Source: Alicyclobacillus fastidiosus (GTDB lineage: Bacteria; Bacillota; Bacilli; Alicyclobacillales; Alicyclobacillaceae). Taken from it: a DNA stretch of 64,000 bases. Each line of letters starts with the position of its first letter. Position 1 is the first letter of the stretch. The notes beneath the pieces were generated by a model. It was not told the origin of the DNA and made no database searches. It worked only from the letters and a program-made list of their open reading frames with translations. The DNA is taken from positions 3,703,501 through 3,767,500 of the forward strand of contig NZ_CP104067.1 in NCBI RefSeq assembly GCF_026651875.1. The letters run 5' to 3'. The translations under genes were made by a program, and so were the position numbers. This document shows positions 44,870-53,878 of the stretch, piece by piece.

Positions 44870-45016
44870 CTATTTCGCGGCGTACTCCATCCACTTGCGA
44901 TGCCCTGGTGACGGCTCGACCTTCTCAGCCCTCCGGGACTTTTCCAACATTTTGCGCTCAACCACTTGCCGTAACAACTGTTGTTGTGTCTTGCTAGATA
45001 TCTCCTGCTTGGCCAT
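44870..45016 (-). CDS. Small basic protein, 48 residues
   Basis: Encodes MAKQEISSKTQQQLLRQVVE and ends HRKWMEYAAK. Gln/Arg/Lys-rich, helical, no membrane segment. A GGTGGTGG stretch lies about 12 bp before the ATG. It is followed 14 bp later by a good terminator, which supports it as a real transcript. Not recognised; small spore-associated or DNA-binding proteins are possible. Confidence 0.6.
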   Translation of the reverse strand: MAKQEISSKTQQQLLRQVVERKMLEKSRRAEKVEPSPGHRKWMEYAAK

Positions 45017-45061
45017 GCTTGTCTTGCCACCACCTTCCTAGTTCGATTCTAGCACAGCGGA

Positions 45062-46090
45062 TCAAGTGCCAAGTGATTCATCCTCAGAAACGGTTTTCCA
45101 TAAATACTCCGCAATCGCATCCTCCGTCTCGAACCGCTCGAGATACTCTTGATGAACTCGTTCATAGTCCCAAATGTCTTCCGACGAAACGATAGAGCGG
45201 AATAGGAGGAGTAGATTTTCGAACGCTCCTGAGGGGATCACCTGGTCGGCGCTGACGGTTACCACGACCGCGAAGCCCTCCACGGATATCACCAGCGACG
45301 CGAAGGATACTGGTTTTGATGGGTCGTATGCGTAATCCTCACCTTGCGTGATGTCGTTCTCGTCCTTCGTCTTGGCCCATGCGCGAACCGCCCCCTTCGA
45401 CACTTCCTGCATCGCCGAACAGAGCGTGGTGAACCTCCCACTCGCCTGCTGCACTTCTTGCGGCGAGAGAAGCTCGTAATCGATATGAATCCCGTCGTCC
45501 AACAGGGCGTCCGCCACGAGATTCAGATACAGTCTCAATGTCTCTTGTAAAAAGGTGAAAGAGTCCGGATAGCTGAGACGCAGCTCGCGGAGCAGCGTTC
45601 TCATATCCAGCCTCGTCCAATCTGCTGCAACTTCCGTAAATCGTCGACTCACTTGGTACTCCACCGTCAATTTGTCAAGCCGTTGTTTGGAGCGGGACAC
45701 CGGTTGGAGGGAGTCCGGCAGAATTCCTTGATAAACGTTCATCGAAAGTAAAGTGATGAGCACCTGGATCACGGCAAAAGAAATCGCAATCAGGACAAAC
45801 CAATCCAGAAAGGCAGGGATATCCACTTCTCCAATATGAAAAGGCTTGTCCGTATTCGATTTTATTTCGGAGCGCCCAAAATAGCCAGTCAGTAGCATGA
45901 TCACCGAGTATAGCGCAACTCGAAAGACTCGCTCTCCGCGAGAACCCTCCTTGATTTTATCCCGAATTTTCGGATAGACGAGCGAAAAGCTAATGTAGAC
46001 GAGCACCAACAGGAAAACTGGCATCGGGATCGGAAACGTTGCAAACCACTCACCGATTCTGTGCCAGAACGTCTGGGAAGAAAAGTTCAC
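45062..46090 (-). CDS. Membrane protein with cytoplasmic C-terminal domain, unrecognised
   Basis: 342 residues. Three membrane helices: about 20-40 (PMPVFLLVLVYISFSLV), 52-70 (VALYSVIMLLTGYF) and 92-115 (WFVLIAISFAVIQVLITLL). A soluble region of more than 200 residues follows, with helical stretches (VEYQVSRRFTEVAADWTR, LRLYLNLVADALLDDG) and a beta segment (SFASLVISVEGFAVVVTVS). No motif of a known enzyme, receptor or channel was recognised. It is a single gene, with a plus-strand terminator just upstream of its start. Confidence 0.75.
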   Translation of the reverse strand: MNFSSQTFWHRIGEWFATFPIPMPVFLLVLVYISFSLVYPKIRDKIKEGSRGERVFRVALYSVIMLLTGYFGRSEIKSNTDKPFHIGEVDIPAFLDWFVLIAISFAVIQVLITLLSMNVYQGILPDSLQPVSRSKQRLDKLTVEYQVSRRFTEVAADWTRLDMRTLLRELRLSYPDSFTFLQETLRLYLNLVADALLDDGIHIDYELLSPQEVQQASGRFTTLCSAMQEVSKGAVRAWAKTKDENDITQGEDYAYDPSKPVSFASLVISVEGFAVVVTVSADQVIPSGAFENLLLLFRSIVSSEDIWDYERVHQEYLERFETEDAIAEYLWKTVSEDESLGT

Positions 46091-46161
46091 GTAGTCAGCC
46101 CGCTTTCACTAGAGCCTGCTATAGACACTTCACATCTTACCAAATTTACGCGAGTCATCTA

Positions 46162-46190
46162 GAGCGGGACAATCGATCCCGCTCGTTTTT
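46162..46190 (+). terminator. Orphan intrinsic terminator on the plus strand
   Basis: GAGCGGGA (46162-46169), loop CAATCGA, TCCCGCTC (46177-46184), GTTTTTG. A strong terminator by sequence, yet no plus-strand gene ends near it. The closest upstream plus-strand gene stops at 44582. Confidence 0.8.
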
Positions 46191-46405
46191 GCTAGATGGT
46201 GAGGAAATTTATATTTAATTTACTTTTTATAGTTGTTTATATTAAAGTGTATCTGTAGTCTCCGAATCGAAGATATGTGTTTGGCGAGGAATCTCGTAAC
46301 TTCGAACTACCGTATCGGCATTTACCCAAGCGAGACAATATCCGTATGGTGTTTCCGTGGACAAGCACGCGATTCGAGTCAGGTGTACGAGGGGGACAAT
46401 GTAGA

Positions 46406-47362
46406 ATGGAATTGATGGGTATTCACCATCTGACGGCAGTATCATCGCGCATTCGCGAGAATTATCAGTTCTATACAACCGTGATGGGATTGCGACTGGT
46501 CAAACGCAGCGTAAACCAAGATGACGTTAGTGCATACCACCTGTTTTATAGTGGCGACAGACGAGGCGTTCCAGGGAACGATTTGACGTTCTTTGATTGG
46601 GATATCCCCCGCGAAGAGCGAGGCACCCGCAGTATCACCAGAACGTATCTGCGCGTTCATGGGGAGAGCGCCCTCAGCTGGTGGGCCGACTGGCTCCGCG
46701 ACAAAGGCGTAAAACAAAATCCAATCGAGAACATCGACGGCCGTGCCACACTTCTTTTCGAAGATCCGGAAGGCCAACGACTTGCCTTGGTGGATGACGG
46801 GGGTCGGGGAGATGCACACGAGGCGTGGGAGCGCAGTGTGGTTCCAGCTGAGAATCAAATTCGCGGACAGGGTCCAATTATGATCAGCGTTCCAGAGTTG
46901 CGATACACCGACATGGTGTTGACCACTGTGATGTCGATGCGCCAGGTGCGCCAGTACGCTCATCCAGAAAACGCGAAGCACACCGTCTACGTGTACGAAA
47001 TGGGACCTGGTGGCCCCCATGCAGAGTTGCACGTCGCAGTGCAACCCGAATTGCCCGTGGCGCAACTAGGGGCAGGCGGCGTTCACCACGTCGCTTTCCG
47101 CACGCCCAACGAAACGGAGTATCACGAGTGGATTCAGCGAATACAGTCCTATCGCATTCCGAACAGTGGCGAGGTCGATCGATACTGGTTCTGCAGCCTC
47201 TATTTCAGAGAGCCAAACGGAATTCTATTCGAAATCGCCACCGATGAGCCGGGGTTTGCGGTCGATGAAGACCCGGAATCACTCGGTGAGAAAATTGTGC
47301 TCGCCCCATTCCTCGAGCCGCGTCGCGCCGAGATTGTCGCCAATCTCAAACCGCTCGACTGA
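46406..47362 (+). CDS. Ring-cleaving dioxygenase (VOC family, MhqO-like)
   Basis: About 318 residues with two vicinal-oxygen-chelate modules. First: MGIHHLTAVSSRIRENYQFY with metal-ligand His and RSVNQDDVSAYHLFY. Second: GVHHVAFRTPNETEYHEWI and the terminal Glu in FCSLYFREPNGILFEIATDEPG. It resembles the MhqO/MhqA hydroquinone dioxygenases of Bacillus that break down quinone stress products. I chose the ATG at 46406, 9 bp after GAGGGGG; the open frame extends back to 46277 but lacks family character. It is followed by a perfect terminator, so monocistronic. No MarR-type MhqR is next to it. Confidence 0.88.
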   Translation: MELMGIHHLTAVSSRIRENYQFYTTVMGLRLVKRSVNQDDVSAYHLFYSGDRRGVPGNDLTFFDWDIPREERGTRSITRTYLRVHGESALSWWADWLRDKGVKQNPIENIDGRATLLFEDPEGQRLALVDDGGRGDAHEAWERSVVPAENQIRGQGPIMISVPELRYTDMVLTTVMSMRQVRQYAHPENAKHTVYVYEMGPGGPHAELHVAVQPELPVAQLGAGGVHHVAFRTPNETEYHEWIQRIQSYRIPNSGEVDRYWFCSLYFREPNGILFEIATDEPGFAVDEDPESLGEKIVLAPFLEPRRAEIVANLKPLD

Positions 47363-47372
47363 ATCGTTTCGC

Positions 47373-47399
47373 AGGCACCGCGTCGTGCGGTGCCTTTTT
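47373..47399 (+). terminator. Intrinsic terminator of the dioxygenase gene
   Basis: AGGCACCGC, loop GTCGT, GCGGTGCCT, then TTTTG. It starts 10 bp after the stop codon. Confidence 0.93.
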
Positions 47400-47491
47400 G
47401 TATACGGTGCAACGGATGGCGGATCGGTGGGCCCGCCGACTGAAGCACTTTGGAACGGCGTAACGCAACTACGGACGAACGTGACCCACTG

Positions 47492-48937
47492 TCACTCTTT
47501 ATCCTGTTGCAGCTTCTCATGCGCGACGACCCAATGTCGCCCCCCGTCCGTGGTGCGGATGAGCGTTTGTGGGCCCCCATCTGATGTCGCAATCGTCGCG
47601 TAGCCATTCAAGCTGTCGCGGAACGTCAGGTCCAACACATTCGTCAAATCCTGCGAGGTAGGGATGTCCGTCCACGTCCGTCCACCGTCTGTGGTTCGTT
47701 CTAATCGATGGCTCACACGGCCCACTATCCAACCTGAAGTCGGGGTGGCAAAGTACACGTCGGTCGTCGCCTCAAAGCTTGGAAGCCTGAGTGGGGGCGT
47801 GGACGTCCAGGTCTCTCCGCCATCGTCCGTATGATAGACTTCTAAGTAAGTGGCCGCTGCCGTACGATACTCGATTGTCCAAATGCCGTTCTGTCCAAAA
47901 AATTGAGGCAACACGTCAAACGCCCCACTGGCATCCACGAGCTCACTCGGTGTGGGGACGTTTGGCTTCCAGGCCAGCCAGGTGCCCCCGCCATCCGTCG
48001 TCTTAAACCAGTCGGGGCCTTCACCCGGAACCTGTGAACTCATCCGGTATCCCGTGGAACGATTGACCATCTCGAGAGCACCCGGTTGATGTGTATTCAC
48101 GTTCGATTTCACATGCGCGCCGTCGCTGCTCGCATACACCACATTCCACGATTTCCCACCATCCATCGTCCGATACAGCCGGAACGTTCCATCGTCTTGG
48201 CCAGCTGCCTGAACGACAGCAAATCCGTCTTGCGCATCGACAAATTGAATTTGTTGAACGCGTTCCCCTTCGCTGATAGGCAGTAGAACATGATTCCACG
48301 TGACCCCGCCGTTCTGCGTGGAATAAATCATCCCTGGCTCCGCACTCGTCGAGAAACTCGCTACGTTTCGTTCATGAAAATCATACGTGGTATACGGTCC
48401 AAACGATTTGTACACCCCTGTCGGCAGTGTGACGCCTTCCGGCGTAACATCCTTCCACATGACGGTACCATCCGTCGTATGCAACAGCCTCCCTCTGCTG
48501 CTGATTGCCCAACCGCCACCGCGTGAAGTGAGCTGAATCCGAGAAATCGAAACATCCGAAATCGACGTCGAGGCGACGGATGTATGTTTTAGCCCGGCGG
48601 CTGTACTCCCCGCGCTCGCGGCAGACTCTGTCGGCGCAGCAGGCGTCGATCCGACGGCGGCGGTGCTTTCTGAAGTCGCCATAGTCGAACTCGAACGCTC
48701 GTTCATTCCTGCTTTCGGGGTAAAGACAATGGCACTTACCACGCAGGCGGCGATGACCACGCCGACAATTGAATACGCATACGGCCGAAGACGCCGACGC
48801 CGTGATGGATAACGATAGCCGCTCTCTTCCGCCGCTATGCACTCGGCCAGCCGCTTACGGAGAATCGCTTTTCTGTCCGCCATAAGCGTCGCCCGTTTTC
48901 CAGACTGCAGCGCCTGCTCGATATCGTCATAGTTCAC
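47492..48937 (-). CDS. Membrane-anchored Ycf48/BNR-type beta-propeller, candidate anti-sigma factor
   Basis: 481 residues. Residues 1-52 are cytoplasmic and basic/helical, residues 54-73 are a membrane helix (YSIVGVVIAACVVSAIVF), and 78-130 form a Ser/Ala/Thr-rich stalk. An external propeller follows with at least six Asp-box-like motifs: TTDGTVMW, TQNGGVTW, TMDGGKSW, TTDGGGTW, TDDGGETW, TTDGGRTW and TTDGGRHW. Its start overlaps the stop codon of the ECF sigma gene (ATGA), the usual arrangement for a sigma factor and its membrane anti-sigma. No zinc-binding anti-sigma domain (HxxxCxxC) is present, so the mode of sigma binding would be new. Function is inferred from topology and context. Confidence 0.8.
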   Translation of the reverse strand: MNYDDIEQALQSGKRATLMADRKAILRKRLAECIAAEESGYRYPSRRRRLRPYAYSIVGVVIAACVVSAIVFTPKAGMNERSSSTMATSESTAAVGSTPAAPTESAASAGSTAAGLKHTSVASTSISDVSISRIQLTSRGGGWAISSRGRLLHTTDGTVMWKDVTPEGVTLPTGVYKSFGPYTTYDFHERNVASFSTSAEPGMIYSTQNGGVTWNHVLLPISEGERVQQIQFVDAQDGFAVVQAAGQDDGTFRLYRTMDGGKSWNVVYASSDGAHVKSNVNTHQPGALEMVNRSTGYRMSSQVPGEGPDWFKTTDGGGTWLAWKPNVPTPSELVDASGAFDVLPQFFGQNGIWTIEYRTAAATYLEVYHTDDGGETWTSTPPLRLPSFEATTDVYFATPTSGWIVGRVSHRLERTTDGGRTWTDIPTSQDLTNVLDLTFRDSLNGYATIATSDGGPQTLIRTTDGGRHWVVAHEKLQQDKE

Positions 48938-49464
48938 CTAGAACTCCTCCTCTCTTTGGATTGAGACACGGCGCCGGCCGTGTCACCAGAAAGCATCACG
49001 CGCAGTTTCTTCACCGCACGATGCAGCGTTACTCTGACCTTTGCACTGCTCCAATTCAAGATCTCTGCCGCTGCTTCCGTTGACTGATCATCAATGAGGC
49101 GCAAGTAGACGACCTGCCTCTCCGACTGCGTGAGCGCTCGGAATAGGTCTTCGACTTCGACCAAGGTATCCGGCCCTCTTGCGCAATGTGTCCAAGTTTC
49201 CAAATCGTCGGTAGGCTGCTCCTTATGGCGCGCTCTCCGGCGATACACATCTCGCACGCAATTCCTTGCTATCGTCCACACCCAAGCACTAGGGTTGTCT
49301 GCGGGACGCTTGCTCCATGTTCGATAGACGCGAAGGAACACTTCCTGAACCAGGTCCTCCGCATCGCTCTGATTCCCCAGACTGTATTTCGCAAATTCAT
49401 AGATTTTGTCGGCGTATTCGTCAAACAACGACAGAGCGGCCTCGTCGGGCGTAAGCCAAGCCAT
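48934..49464 (-). CDS. ECF-type RNA polymerase sigma factor
   Basis: About 176 residues. Region 2 includes YADKIYEFAKYSLGNQSDAEDLVQEVFLRVYRTW and SAWVWTIARNCVRDVYRRR (-10 binding). Region 4 is RALTQSERQVVYLRLIDDQS followed by AAEILNWSSAKVRVTLHRAVKKLR (-35 binding HTH). The spacing is that of group 4 (ECF) factors. I chose the ATG at 49464; upstream codons to 49536 lack a better ribosome site. The gene overlaps the propeller protein gene by 4 bp and is the first gene of the unit. It probably drives a small regulon triggered by an envelope signal. Confidence 0.92.
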   Translation of the reverse strand: MAWLTPDEAALSLFDEYADKIYEFAKYSLGNQSDAEDLVQEVFLRVYRTWSKRPADNPSAWVWTIARNCVRDVYRRRARHKEQPTDDLETWTHCARGPDTLVEVEDLFRALTQSERQVVYLRLIDDQSTEAAAEILNWSSAKVRVTLHRAVKKLRVMLSGDTAGAVSQSKERRSSR

Positions 49465-49691
49465 GACGTGAACCCACATCCCTTCTGACACCCTACAAGA
49501 CGACCACCAGGTGTGTTTTGTTTCGTGCACGCACAAACTTTCATCTGTGCTTTTGTTGGATTCGGTGTGAATTCAAGTGTGTCTAGCCCAGCGAAGGGCT
49601 CGTAGTCTGCTTTGCGAAGTAAAAGTTTGGAATGACGATGACCGCTGGAATCTGCGGATGGGGGCATGTGGGGATATGGCGTTTTCCTTGG

Positions 49692-49862
49692 TTACGAGTG
49701 ATGGTCATCCCTGGGTGAGTTTGATGAGCGGTAGAAAACAAACGTAAACACGACGACGATAACACCATAGACCAGGGCGGGAGCGATGATATTCTTAACG
49801 ATTCCAGACACCAAGCTCCCGCACTCTACAGTGTAGCGACACGTCAGTCGTTCGCGAGGCAT
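49692..49862 (-). CDS. Small single-span membrane protein, 56 residues
   Basis: Starts MPRERLTCRYTVECG and has one hydrophobic helix, IIAPALVYGVIVVVFTFVF (about 25-43), and a polar tail ending RDDHHS. GGGGTG lies about 8 bp before the ATG, overlapping the end of the MFS gene, so the two are probably on the same transcript (7-bp gap). Not recognised. Confidence 0.55.
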   Translation of the reverse strand: MPRERLTCRYTVECGSLVSGIVKNIIAPALVYGVIVVVFTFVFYRSSNSPRDDHHS

Positions 49863-49869
49863 TTACGTA

Positions 49870-51084
49870 TCACCCCGAATATGCCTCTGCGTCCAATTGC
49901 TCCTCTCGCTTATTTAAGAACACAGATGTGACCACGAGACAAATTGCCAAAATCATCAGCGCCATAAACGAATATCGATAACTGCCGAGGGAGTCCTTGA
50001 TAGCACCTGCCAGCATCGGCACGATACCCGACATGATATAGCCCCCACATTGCATCATCGCGGTCCAACGACTTGCCTCGTCGGCAGTCCGCGTTTCGTC
50101 CAGTGGTAAAATGAGCAAAATCGGAAATAGACCGCCGAGACCTACCCCTAACACTGCTGCGGCAAACCAGGGGCTCACAGGGGAAGTCCAAAAGGCGCAA
50201 AGCGTCAGGCCTAAAAGCGTCAGTACGCCTGAGCCAACAAGCCATGGCTTACGGCTTCGACTTCGATTGACCAGCATTGGTATGACTAAGCTGCAACACA
50301 TCTGAATCACGGAGAATGTCGTTAACACGATACCGGCTGCGGCTTGGCTGTAGCCCAACTCCTCCGTCTTTGGCGACAACCACGTGGTGACCGAGTAGTA
50401 AATGCCCGACTGAAGGCCGAAGGCGATGAGCAAGACCCACGCTCGACCACTGTCCCAGGGCAACCGTCGCTTCGTCGCAGGACCCTCAGCCTCCTGTGGC
50501 CGACTCCCCCGAAGAATCGGCAGCCAGATGAAGAACCCGACCACGGCCAACAGTGCCCAGATGCCGAGCGCACTTTTCCACGAATGAAAAGACGTTGCAA
50601 ACGGAATAGCCAGTCCAGCACTCAATGTCGCGCCGACGCCGATGCCCACAGAATAGATGCCGATCATCGTGGGCGCCTGCTCCGGAAAGTGGTGCTTGAT
50701 GAAGCCAGACAGGAGAGGACCAATAATTGCCACCCCAACCCCGACTAAGAAGGCAGATACGAGGAGGATGACAGACGTATGGACGACGAATCTCGCTGCC
50801 GTGGCCAGTCCCACCAGACAGATGCACAATAGAATCGACCAATCAATGCCGAGTCTACTCGAAAGTATCCCCGCCAACGGCGCGAAGATGCCCATACAAA
50901 ACACGGGAATCGCCGTGATTAAACTGGCGGTCAACGCATTCATCGAAAGGTCTGCCTGAATTTGCGTGAGCAAAGGCCCGATGGACGTAATGGCGGGCCT
51001 CAAATTTAAGGAAACAAGAAATAGTGCAAGAATAAAAAACCACTGTTTGTTCTTCAATCGCTTTCCCCTTTTTCCGAATTCCAC
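49870..51084 (-). CDS. MFS transporter, CynX/NimT family
   Basis: 404 residues, 12 hydrophobic segments. The signature of the CynX/NimT group, LFLVSLNLRPAITSIGPLL in helix 1, is clear. GIFAPLAGILSSRLG is the loop 2-3 motif A relative, and GLGGLFPILLILPLDETR the loop in the second half. Members are linked to cyanate, nitroimidazole or small-anion transport; the substrate here is unknown. A small membrane protein gene follows directly. Confidence 0.88.
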   Translation of the reverse strand: MEFGKRGKRLKNKQWFFILALFLVSLNLRPAITSIGPLLTQIQADLSMNALTASLITAIPVFCMGIFAPLAGILSSRLGIDWSILLCICLVGLATAARFVVHTSVILLVSAFLVGVGVAIIGPLLSGFIKHHFPEQAPTMIGIYSVGIGVGATLSAGLAIPFATSFHSWKSALGIWALLAVVGFFIWLPILRGSRPQEAEGPATKRRLPWDSGRAWVLLIAFGLQSGIYYSVTTWLSPKTEELGYSQAAAGIVLTTFSVIQMCCSLVIPMLVNRSRSRKPWLVGSGVLTLLGLTLCAFWTSPVSPWFAAAVLGVGLGGLFPILLILPLDETRTADEASRWTAMMQCGGYIMSGIVPMLAGAIKDSLGSYRYSFMALMILAICLVVTSVFLNKREEQLDAEAYSG

Positions 51085-51170
51085 GGCAGTCCCTCACATG
51101 AATGGACCCCGTTCTACTGTATCCCGCAATCCAACAATTCCACTCGCGAGTTCAATCATATCACCGCCCT

Positions 51171-51812
51171 TCACAGCGACTTGAGAAAGTCTCGGCACAG
51201 TTCTGTCGTCTCTTGCAGGGTGACCAAGGATTGCGTCACATTACCATCGATCTCAAGCCCGTGGTCGGCCTCCGGAAACACCTGAAGCGTAACGTGGGAA
51301 AGTGCGGAAATACGGCTGATATCCGAATCCGTGAAGAGTGGATCATATCCGCCCACGAGGACGAGCATGCTGCCGGACGACTCGATAAACGGAACGGTTC
51401 TTGGTAGTGGCGTCAAAAAAATGTATCCCTCTACCGGAAATGAGACGGTGGAGGAAGTCAGTCGTGCAACATCCGTACCTAGACTTTTTGCGACAAAGAC
51501 GTACCGTCCATAGGAAACGCCCTCCAAACACCGTTCCAATCCCGTCGCGACTTCGCGGGCGACCGTTGGAATTTTATCCGCCTGAACCGCCGCACGATTT
51601 GCCTGAAAGCCATACTCTACGCCCAATACGTCATATCCAGCCTCGAGCGCCGCCCTCGCCACGTACCACATGACGGGTGCGTCGAGCGTATACCCGTGTC
51701 CAGGAAACAAGACAGCGAGCCTGTCGCTCCCTTCCGTGTGTCGAAAAAACTTGTATGAGGCGGATGCTCCGAAACAAGATGGAACTTTTACAACCGTATA
51801 CTGAATATTCAC
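51171..51812 (-). CDS. Alpha/beta hydrolase-fold protein
   Basis: About 213 residues. LAVLFPGHGYTLDAP carries the oxyanion-loop G-H-G. The nucleophile elbow is FVAKSLGTDVA (Ser in K-S-L-G-T), the acid is in VGGYDPLFT, and the His in FPEADHGLEI. The order and spacing fit the dienelactone hydrolase-like/serine aminopeptidase group. The GTG at 51812 is 8 bp after GGAGG. It lies between the CynX-type carrier and the NA37 gene, but with gaps of 80-130 bp, so operon membership is uncertain. Confidence 0.8.
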   Translation of the reverse strand: MNIQYTVVKVPSCFGASASYKFFRHTEGSDRLAVLFPGHGYTLDAPVMWYVARAALEAGYDVLGVEYGFQANRAAVQADKIPTVAREVATGLERCLEGVSYGRYVFVAKSLGTDVARLTSSTVSFPVEGYIFLTPLPRTVPFIESSGSMLVLVGGYDPLFTDSDISRISALSHVTLQVFPEADHGLEIDGNVTQSLVTLQETTELCRDFLKSL

Positions 51813-51947
51813 ACGGAACACCTCCGCCGAAAAATCGGGATCCGGACACCACGCGTGGGTCGTTGGAGCATTCGTCAGTCATCAAACATACGAGTGACGA
51901 AAAGCGTCTGAACAGCTACTCCTGTGTTGTAACATACTTCCTTTGCC

Positions 51948-53006
51948 CTAACTTTCTTCTTTAAAATAAAATTTGTAATAATTCAAGCCCTTACCTGCAT
52001 CCTCGCCTCGCTCAATCCTCTCCAGAACTTCCGATTGCAAGTTGCGAAGGTAAATGGTGAACGACGTATCCAACTTGATTACGCTTCGCATTCTGCGTTT
52101 GGCAGCCTTCACGGACTCCTTAGAGATGGTGAACGCCTCCGGTGGTGCCTCCATCTGAGTGGACGATTCATATTCACCTCGGTAGGCGCGAAATGATTCG
52201 ATCGTCTCTGGCTCCTTCAACACTTCCGACTCGAAGCGCGCGGTTTCAAACTGGTCGTTTTGCTCGAAGAATTGGACAGTATTGGCGCGAAGCTCCGCCG
52301 GTTTGATAGCGTCCTGAGCGGGAACGCCCTCCTTCAAAAACCCCGTCAACATGTCGAGGACCTGCCCTGTAATGGTTCCCTCGTCCGGCACAAAATCGAC
52401 GGATAGAAAATCCTCCCGCCAATATCGGGCCTCATTCGCGGCCCTTCCGTGTGCGTCGACCGTGAACAATCGATAGCCATTTTCACGCTCGGTATCCAAC
52501 ACGAGGCAGCCTTTATCGAGGGCGTGAATGTTGATTCCCCGATCCGCCTCCACGCCGTATCCTCCCTCCCGCTCGACGACTTTCAGATAGGTCTCCTTGT
52601 TCTCCGTGCGATATATCCCAATGGCACTGCCAATTTCACCATCAAGCTTCACGCCTTTTAAATAGACCATGTAGAACTCACCACCCTTGATACGTGGGTG
52701 AGTGGAACACTCATACAGGTGCCGTACCAGGTTGATTGACTGTTCCAGTAGGGTGTCCGGTTGCGAAAAGATTTGTGAAACATAGTTGTACACTTCGTTG
52801 AATCGCAGGTCCGAAGTGTGTACGAACCGACTCATCACGCGCGTCTTGGCGAACGGCTCTAACAAGTAGGTCGCAAGCAATGCCTTTACGTCCTCCTCTT
52901 TCACGGATGTCACTGAACGAGAGGTGAATATCCCCTCGTCGCGACCCTTGTTTCCAACCCAATGAATCACGACGTCCTCAATTTGAATATCTGAAAAGTC
53001 GAGCAC
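51948..53006 (-). CDS. 37-kD nucleoid-associated protein (NdpA/YejK family)
   Basis: 352 residues, the usual family length. The N-terminus IQIEDVVIHWVGNKGRDEGIF followed by SRS, the LLEPFAKTRVMSRFVH region and the KGGEFYMVYLKGVKLDGE block match the family, as does the late helical AFTISKESVKAAKRRMRSVIKLD. NdpA binds DNA in E. coli; in Bacillota the gene is patchy and its role open. AGGGTGG lies 6 bp before the GTG start. It stands alone here. The patchy distribution suggests transfer. Confidence 0.85.
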   Translation of the reverse strand: MLDFSDIQIEDVVIHWVGNKGRDEGIFTSRSVTSVKEEDVKALLATYLLEPFAKTRVMSRFVHTSDLRFNEVYNYVSQIFSQPDTLLEQSINLVRHLYECSTHPRIKGGEFYMVYLKGVKLDGEIGSAIGIYRTENKETYLKVVEREGGYGVEADRGINIHALDKGCLVLDTERENGYRLFTVDAHGRAANEARYWREDFLSVDFVPDEGTITGQVLDMLTGFLKEGVPAQDAIKPAELRANTVQFFEQNDQFETARFESEVLKEPETIESFRAYRGEYESSTQMEAPPEAFTISKESVKAAKRRMRSVIKLDTSFTIYLRNLQSEVLERIERGEDAGKGLNYYKFYFKEES

Positions 53007-53309
53007 CTATGCCACCCTTTTCTTCAATGATGCGGTTGCGACTTGATGACAGCTTCATACAACCCAACGGTTTGCAGCGTACAACTTACCTCTCCTGCAC
53101 TGTAGTCATTGTATTCATCATCCGCCGCATCCACATCACTGTCAATCCGGAAACTAACACTTGCACTGGTTTTTGGTCGAACCGTGAAACGCTGACACTC
53201 CTATCGCCGCGCGGCGTCCACACTCGTCTGCACCCCGCAAGTAGGAGAAAATTGGATTAGTAACACGCAGACATTAATCGAATGCTAATTTGAAAGGAGC
53301 GTGATATGG

Positions 53310-53486
53310 ATGAAGTCCCGAGTGAATAGAAAAGTGACCCATCAACGAGACGCCCTCCCAATAGCCTCGACGATAGATCAGACAGAACATCAAGAGCGGG
53401 AAAACTCACCTGCTGCGCCAGCGATGATGGATGAATTAAAGACCGCCATTCGAATCCCGGAGGAACCTTCACAAACCGACTTGTAA
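53310..53486 (+). CDS. Small acidic/polar protein, 58 residues
   Basis: Begins MKSRVNRKVTHQRDALPIAS and ends RIPEEPSQTDL. AAAGGAG lies 10 bp before the ATG. No motif or membrane helix is recognised. It could be a genuine small gene or a chance frame; the good ribosome site is the main support. Confidence 0.4.
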   Translation: MKSRVNRKVTHQRDALPIASTIDQTEHQERENSPAAPAMMDELKTAIRIPEEPSQTDL

Positions 53487-53878
53487 AGCTCGAGCGCCGC
53501 GATGGAGCCGCCCAACAGACGCGAACCGTAAAAGGGGCCTGCTCCATCCGCGCCTGCGCCGAAGGACCCACTTGAATCGGCGCAAAGTGTAAAGCGGCTA
53601 CGCTGATTTCTCACTGAACAATCATTTCCGCCACAACCTTGCGAGACAAGCGGGATGGGATTTGGAAGAATGATTCCAGACGGGATATACGGAACTTTTT
53701 ATTGGCGATGTGATTGTATTGCCGGGGTGCCAGGGTCCGGAATTGGGCAGGGGCTCATGACTCGCGTGGGCGACAATTGACGCGAGCAGAACGAAGGTTG
53801 GGTACAGTTGACTTGTGCACAGGGGAAACGCGCTTTCTACGAGAAAACGCCCTAGGCATGCAACTCTCCCTGCCTGTG
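53487..53878. other. Gene-poor stretch before yraN
   Basis: Contains an open frame of about 43 codons from an ATG near 53653 (MGFGRMIPDGIYGTFYWR) without a clear ribosome site, and minus-strand open frames without support. Nothing else recognised. Confidence 0.35.
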
